A stretch of DNA of 64,000 nt, taken from NCBI RefSeq assembly GCF_900199215.1, contig NZ_FZQA01000006.1:62001-126000 (forward strand), given 5' to 3'. Positions 60,317 through 64,000 of the stretch are shown here, piece after piece. The DNA comes from Amphiplicatus metriothermophilus. GTDB taxonomy: Bacteria; Pseudomonadota; Alphaproteobacteria; Caulobacterales; Parvularculaceae. The position numbers were made by a program, and so were the translations under genes. Under the pieces are notes generated by a model that was not told where the DNA came from, made no database searches, and saw only the letters and a list, made by a program, of their open reading frames with translations. Numbering within the stretch: the first letter of the stretch is position 1; every line of letters begins with the position of its first letter.

Positions 60317-62188
60317 GTGGGCTTGAGCGCGATCGACCTCGGCGTCATCCTCGTCTATCTGGCCGCCTCCGTCGGGCTCGGCGTCTGGGTCTCGCGCGCC
60401 GCGGCGAAGAGCACGCGCCATTACTTTCTCGGGGGCAACAAGCTGCCCTGGTACGCGCTCGGCGTGTCGAACGCCTCGGGCATGTTCGACATCTCCGGCA
60501 CCATGTGGCTGGTCCTCCTCCTCTTCGTCTTCGGCCTGAAAAGCCTGTGGATTCCCTGGCTGTGGCCGACCTTCAACCAGATTTTCCTGATGGTGTTCCT
60601 GTCGGCCTGGTTGCGCCGGTCGGGCGTGATGACGGGCGCGGAATGGATCACCTTCCGTTTCGGCGACGGACCGGGCGCGCGGCTTTCCCATCTCGTCGTG
60701 GTGGTGTTCGCCCTGGTCTCGGTGATCGGCTTCCTCGCCTACGGCTTCGTCGGGATCGGAAAGTTCGCGGCGACTTTCCTGCCGTTTCAGCTCAGCGCGG
60801 ATCCCAGGCAGAACGAGATCTTTTACGGCCTGCTCATCGTGGGGGTCACGTCGATCTACGTCATCAAGGGCGGCATGTTCAGCGTGGTGATCACCGAGGT
60901 GATGCAGTTTCTCATCATGACGGTGGCGTGCGTCGCGGTCGCGGTCATCGCCATGAACGCGGTCAGCCCGGAGATGCTCAGGGCCGCCGTGCCGGAGGGC
61001 TGGGCGAATCCGTTTTTCGGCTATGAAGTCGATCTCGACTGGAGCGAAATTCTGCCTCATGCGAACGATCTTCTGGTCAGCGAGGATTATTCGCCCTTCG
61101 CAATCTTCTTCATGCTGACCCTGTTCAAGGGCGTGATGATAAGCCTCGCGGGGCCGGCGCCGAATTACGACATGCAGCGCATCCTTTCGGCGCGCTCGCC
61201 CAGGGAGGCGGCGAAAATGAGCGCGCTCGTCAGCGTAGTGCTAAACCCGCCGCGTTATCTGCTGGTCGCGGGGCTCACCGTGCTGGCGCTCGCCTTCTTC
61301 GCGCCGACGCTGCGCGCGCAGGGGGCGGACGCCGATTTCGAGCTGATCCTGCCGTTCGCGCTCAAAAATTACGTGCCGCCGGGACTTCTTGGCCTGCTCA
61401 TCGCGGGGCTCCTCGCGGCGTTCATGTCCACCTTCGCGGCGACGGTGAACGCCGCGCCGGCCTACGTCGTGCACGACGTATATCGCCGCTATATCAATCC
61501 GAACGCGCCGGAGAAGGTCTATGTCTGGGCGAGTTACGTCACCGCCGCCGTCTTTGTCATCGTCGGCACCCTGATCGGTCTGCAGATGCCCTCGCTCAAC
61601 AAGATCATCCTGTGGATCGTAAGCGCGCTGTGGGGCGGCTATGCGGCGGCGAACGTGCTCAAATGGTACTGGTGGCGCTTCAATGGCTACGGCTATTTCT
61701 GGGGCATGGCGGTGGGGGTCGCCGGCGCGCTGTGGCTCGCCAATCAGCCGAACGTCTCCGCGCTCTATGCGTTTCCGGCGATGTTCGCGCTGACGGTTCT
61801 CGCCTGCGTGCTCGGCGCCAGGCTTACCCCGCCGACCGATATGGAGACGCTGATGAAGTTTTATGAGCGCACGCGGCCCTGGGGCTTCTGGGGCCCGGTG
61901 CGCCGCGCGCTCGACGCCAAAGGAACTCCTGTCGCGCCCAATCGGGACTTCGCGCGCGACATGTTCAACGTCGCGGTCGGGATCGTCTGGCAGACCGCGC
62001 TCGTCGCCGCGCCGGTCTATCTCGTGATCCGCGATATGACGGGCATGTGGATCGCGCTGGCGATCGCGGCGGCCGGCACGGTCATTCTCAAGTTCACCTG
62101 GTACGATCATTTGAAGGACGCGCCGGACGACGCCCCGGCGGGAAAGCGCGCCGGCGCGCCGACCGCCGCGAAAGGAGCGGCCTTGTGA
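60317..62188 (+). CDS. Sodium:solute symporter of the mannan operon
   Basis: 623-residue SSS-family transporter with about 13-14 spans. The family segments YFLGGNKLPWYALGVSNASGMFDISGTMW, FRFGDGPGARLSHLVVV and GLLGLLIAGLLAAFMSTFAATVNAAPAYVVHDVYRR are clear; the last one carries the Ser/Thr residues of the Na2 site. It belongs to the SGLT/sialic-acid-like sugar branch rather than the acetate branch. Genomic position between two mannanases suggests uptake of mannose or short manno-oligosaccharides by sodium symport. GTG start at 60317 with AAGGGAAGGGAA; GTGA overlap with the GH26 gene. Confidence 0.9.
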   Translation: MGLSAIDLGVILVYLAASVGLGVWVSRAAAKSTRHYFLGGNKLPWYALGVSNASGMFDISGTMWLVLLLFVFGLKSLWIPWLWPTFNQIFLMVFLSAWLRRSGVMTGAEWITFRFGDGPGARLSHLVVVVFALVSVIGFLAYGFVGIGKFAATFLPFQLSADPRQNEIFYGLLIVGVTSIYVIKGGMFSVVITEVMQFLIMTVACVAVAVIAMNAVSPEMLRAAVPEGWANPFFGYEVDLDWSEILPHANDLLVSEDYSPFAIFFMLTLFKGVMISLAGPAPNYDMQRILSARSPREAAKMSALVSVVLNPPRYLLVAGLTVLALAFFAPTLRAQGADADFELILPFALKNYVPPGLLGLLIAGLLAAFMSTFAATVNAAPAYVVHDVYRRYINPNAPEKVYVWASYVTAAVFVIVGTLIGLQMPSLNKIILWIVSALWGGYAAANVLKWYWWRFNGYGYFWGMAVGVAGALWLANQPNVSALYAFPAMFALTVLACVLGARLTPPTDMETLMKFYERTRPWGFWGPVRRALDAKGTPVAPNRDFARDMFNVAVGIVWQTALVAAPVYLVIRDMTGMWIALAIAAAGTVILKFTWYDHLKDAPDDAPAGKRAGAPTAAKGAAL

Positions 62189-63288
62189 GTTTGCGCCGAA
62201 CGATCGCCGCCTTTCTGGCGTTCGCCGCGGCCGCCTGCGCGGCGCCGGCGGACCGTCCGGCCTCTGCGCGGGCGGATTACGGCCAGAGCCGCGCCGCGCT
62301 CCTTGCGCTGCTTGAGAAGACGGCGCGGGAGGGCAAATCTCTCTCCGGCCAGCAGGTCAACGAGTACGAGGTCTTCATTCGCTGCACTTCTTTCGAGCGA
62401 ATCCATGAGCTTGTCGGGGCGTGGCCGGCGATCCTGGGCCTCGAGCTCATGTTCATCATCGAAAATCCTTCCTATAAGGACTACTTCCTGGCCCGCGCGC
62501 GCGACCATGCCGCGCGCGGCGGAATCGTCGCGATCACCTGGCATGCGCGGAACCCGATCCGGGTATGCCCGCGCGGGGAGTATTATCGTTGCTCGCAGAC
62601 GCCGATGAGCGAGGAGGAGCTTGCGCGTCTTCTCGATCCGTCAACGAAGGAGCACGCGCTGTGGGCGCGCGACGTCGACGCCGTCGCCGGAGTTCTCAAG
62701 GAAATGCAGGCGATGGGAATCGCGCCGATCTTTCGGCCCTATCATGAGATGAACGGCGGCTGGTTCTGGTGGGGGCGGAAGGATGACTTCCCGCGGTTGT
62801 GGCGGATGCTGCGCGAGCGCCTCGCCGAAACCCACGGCCTTTCGGAGCTCGTCTGGGTCTGGTCGTCCGACAAGGGGTCCGAGGACGCGGCGAAGTATTA
62901 TCCGGGCGACGATTATGTCGACGTCGTCGGCGCCGACATTTATACGGAAGATCGTGACGGCCCCATGTACGAAACGGCGAAAAGCAACATCGCCCCGCTT
63001 CATTCGTCCGGTCTGTTCGCATTCGCCGAGATCGGACTATTGCCGAATGCGGAGATATTCCGGAGCGTGAGGCCCGTCTGGTTCCTGTTATGGGGCGGGG
63101 AGTTCATCGACAAACGATGGGCGCCGGAGCCCTGCGCGCTGTGCAACGAGGCGGAGGATGTCGCCGCCGTTTATGCGCTCGAGGAGACTCTCGCCCTGCA
63201 TGAGGTCGACTGGCCGCCGGCCGCGCGGCTCGATCCCGATTCGCGGCGCGCGCCTGCGGCGGCGCGCTGCCCGGCGAGCCTGTTGTGA
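62185..63288 (+). CDS. GH26 beta-mannanase lipoprotein
   Basis: 367 residues. Lipoprotein signal with Cys18 in [10 protein letters not shown], so probably anchored to the inner face of the outer membrane or the cell surface. GH26 motifs: [21 protein letters not shown], acid/base Glu188 in [43 protein letters not shown], and nucleophile Glu282 in FAEIGLL. GH26 enzymes split beta-1,4-mannan to mannobiose or short oligomers. With the GH5 enzyme it gives two independent mannanase folds in one operon. GTG start overlaps the symporter stop; ribosome site AAAGGAG. Confidence 0.94.
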   Translation: MSLRRTIAAFLAFAAAACAAPADRPASARADYGQSRAALLALLEKTAREGKSLSGQQVNEYEVFIRCTSFERIHELVGAWPAILGLELMFIIENPSYKDYFLARARDHAARGGIVAITWHARNPIRVCPRGEYYRCSQTPMSEEELARLLDPSTKEHALWARDVDAVAGVLKEMQAMGIAPIFRPYHEMNGGWFWWGRKDDFPRLWRMLRERLAETHGLSELVWVWSSDKGSEDAAKYYPGDDYVDVVGADIYTEDRDGPMYETAKSNIAPLHSSGLFAFAEIGLLPNAEIFRSVRPVWFLLWGGEFIDKRWAPEPCALCNEAEDVAAVYALEETLALHEVDWPPAARLDPDSRRAPAAARCPASLL

Positions 63289-63317
63289 GTGAGGGCGCGT
63301 CTGCGTACGGAGCGGTT

Positions 63318-64000
63318 ATGACGAGCATGTTCGAGACCCGCATTAGGCGACTGAAGGAAGCGCAGGAAGCGCTTTTCGTGCGCAAAAACGCGCCGGTCGA
63401 AGGCGGAAACGGCGTGTTCGAGCGCTGGCGCGATCCGGTGCTGACCGCCGCGCATGTTCCCCTGCACTGGCGTTACGACCTCGATCCGAAGACCAACCCG
63501 CACGGCATGGAGCGACTCGGCGTCAACGCCGTCTTCAATCCGGGCGCGATCAAGATGGACGGGCGCTACGCGCTGGTCGCGCGCGTGGAAGGCGTCGACC
63601 GAAAATCCTTCTTCGCCGTGGCGGAAAGCGCAAGCGGCGTCGACGGCTTCCGCTTCCGCGAGCTGCCGATCGATTTGCCCGAGACTGAAGAGCCGGCGAC
63701 GAACGTTTACGACATGCGGCTGACGCGCCATGAGGACGGCTGGATCTACGGGCTCTTTTGCGTCGAGCGCCATGACGACAGCCGGCCGCGCGATCCTTCC
63801 GCCGCGGTCGCGCAGTGCGGCGTGGCGCGCACCCGCGACCTCGACCGGTGGGAGCGGCTCGCGGACGTCGTCACGCCGGCTTCGCAGCAGCGCAACGTCG
63901 TTCTGCACCCGGAATTCGTGGACGGGCGTTATCTCCTCTACACGCGCCCGCAGGACGGTTTCATCGACGCGGGCTCCGGCGGCGGGCTCGCCTGGGGGCT
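63318..64000 (+). CDS. mgp: GH130 4-O-beta-D-mannosyl-D-glucose phosphorylase (3'-partial)
   Basis: First 227 residues; the gene runs off the right edge. The conserved GH130 subfamily 1 stretches are [59 protein letters not shown] and the catalytic-acid segment [17 protein letters not shown] (Asp132). Later come [29 protein letters not shown]. This matches mannosylglucose phosphorylase (MGP) of Bacteroides type very closely, more than mannobiose phosphorylases. The enzyme uses phosphate to split Man-beta-1,4-Glc to mannose 1-phosphate and glucose in the cytoplasm. Its pathway partner, cellobiose/mannobiose 2-epimerase, would be expected just downstream. Start ATG 63318 with GGAG. Confidence 0.94.
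   Translation, partial: MTSMFETRIRRLKEAQEALFVRKNAPVEGGNGVFERWRDPVLTAAHVPLHWRYDLDPKTNPHGMERLGVNAVFNPGAIKMDGRYALVARVEGVDRKSFFAVAESASGVDGFRFRELPIDLPETEEPATNVYDMRLTRHEDGWIYGLFCVERHDDSRPRDPSAAVAQCGVARTRDLDRWERLADVVTPASQQRNVVLHPEFVDGRYLLYTRPQDGFIDAGSGGGLAWG

Overview
The window is a gene-dense, high-GC stretch of a bacterial chromosome, almost certainly from an alphaproteobacterium. The strongest evidence is the conserved block ispDF / cinA / dusB / ntrY-ntrX / trkA-trkH / dat / hfq / hflX (25.1-37.2 kb), which is a hallmark of that class. Supporting signs are the fused ispDF, a purL with bolA at its 3' end, and a PutA without its DNA-binding domain. LytTR signalling, secreted peptidases and a mannan locus suggest a marine heterotroph of the Hyphomonadaceae/Parvularculaceae kind, but that rank is inference. 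No tRNA, rRNA, CRISPR array, insertion sequence or phage was seen, and no gene-free gap exceeds about 300 bases.

Layout. 0-4.3 kb: MscS channel (partial), FAH-family hydrolase, free-Met-sulfoxide reductase, MAPEG protein, then on the minus strand a metallopeptidase gene cut by an in-frame TAG and a PH-domain membrane protein. 4.5-9.8 kb: ettA, a VapBC-type toxin-antitoxin pair with a palindromic operator candidate, a frameshifted secreted amidohydrolase, a small conserved protein and an orphan arsM. 10-18.4 kb: MpaB-like oxygenase, an unusual purL that is longer than normal and reads in frame into bolA, a creatininase-family protein, a DUF4212/SSS symporter pair and a PON-like arylesterase. 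18.6-25.1 kb: small conserved protein, DUF885 lipoprotein with a PepSY membrane protein, secreted small protein, ald, membrane protein, lipA, coq10.

25.1-37.2 kb is the core block described above; ntrBC, usually between dusB and ntrYX, is absent. 37.2-44.7 kb: inositol-monophosphatase family, frameshifted SDR, kbl, an S8 subtilase lipoprotein with a beta-rich C-terminus, and a convergent LytS/LytTR two-component system. 44.9-52.2 kb: catabolism (type B PutA, thiolase, FadB/FadJ-type multifunctional protein). 52.3-56.2 kb: membrane protein, Nudix hydrolase, CPBP protease, HerA-like ATPase (DUF853), acidic single-span protein.

56.4-64 kb is a mannan-utilisation locus running off the right edge: ROK repressor, ROK sugar kinase, GH5 mannanase, SSS symporter, GH26 mannanase lipoprotein and a GH130 4-O-beta-mannosyl-glucose phosphorylase. 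Overlapping start/stop codons show that the kinase-to-GH130 genes are one operon. The inferred route is cleavage of (gluco)mannan outside the inner membrane, sodium-driven uptake of short products, phosphorolysis by GH130 and phosphorylation of free hexose by the ROK kinase.

Three genes are broken (TAG at 3243, one-base deletion near 8058, frameshift near 38480). Either the sequence carries residual indel/substitution errors or these accessory genes are decaying; raw-read inspection would decide.
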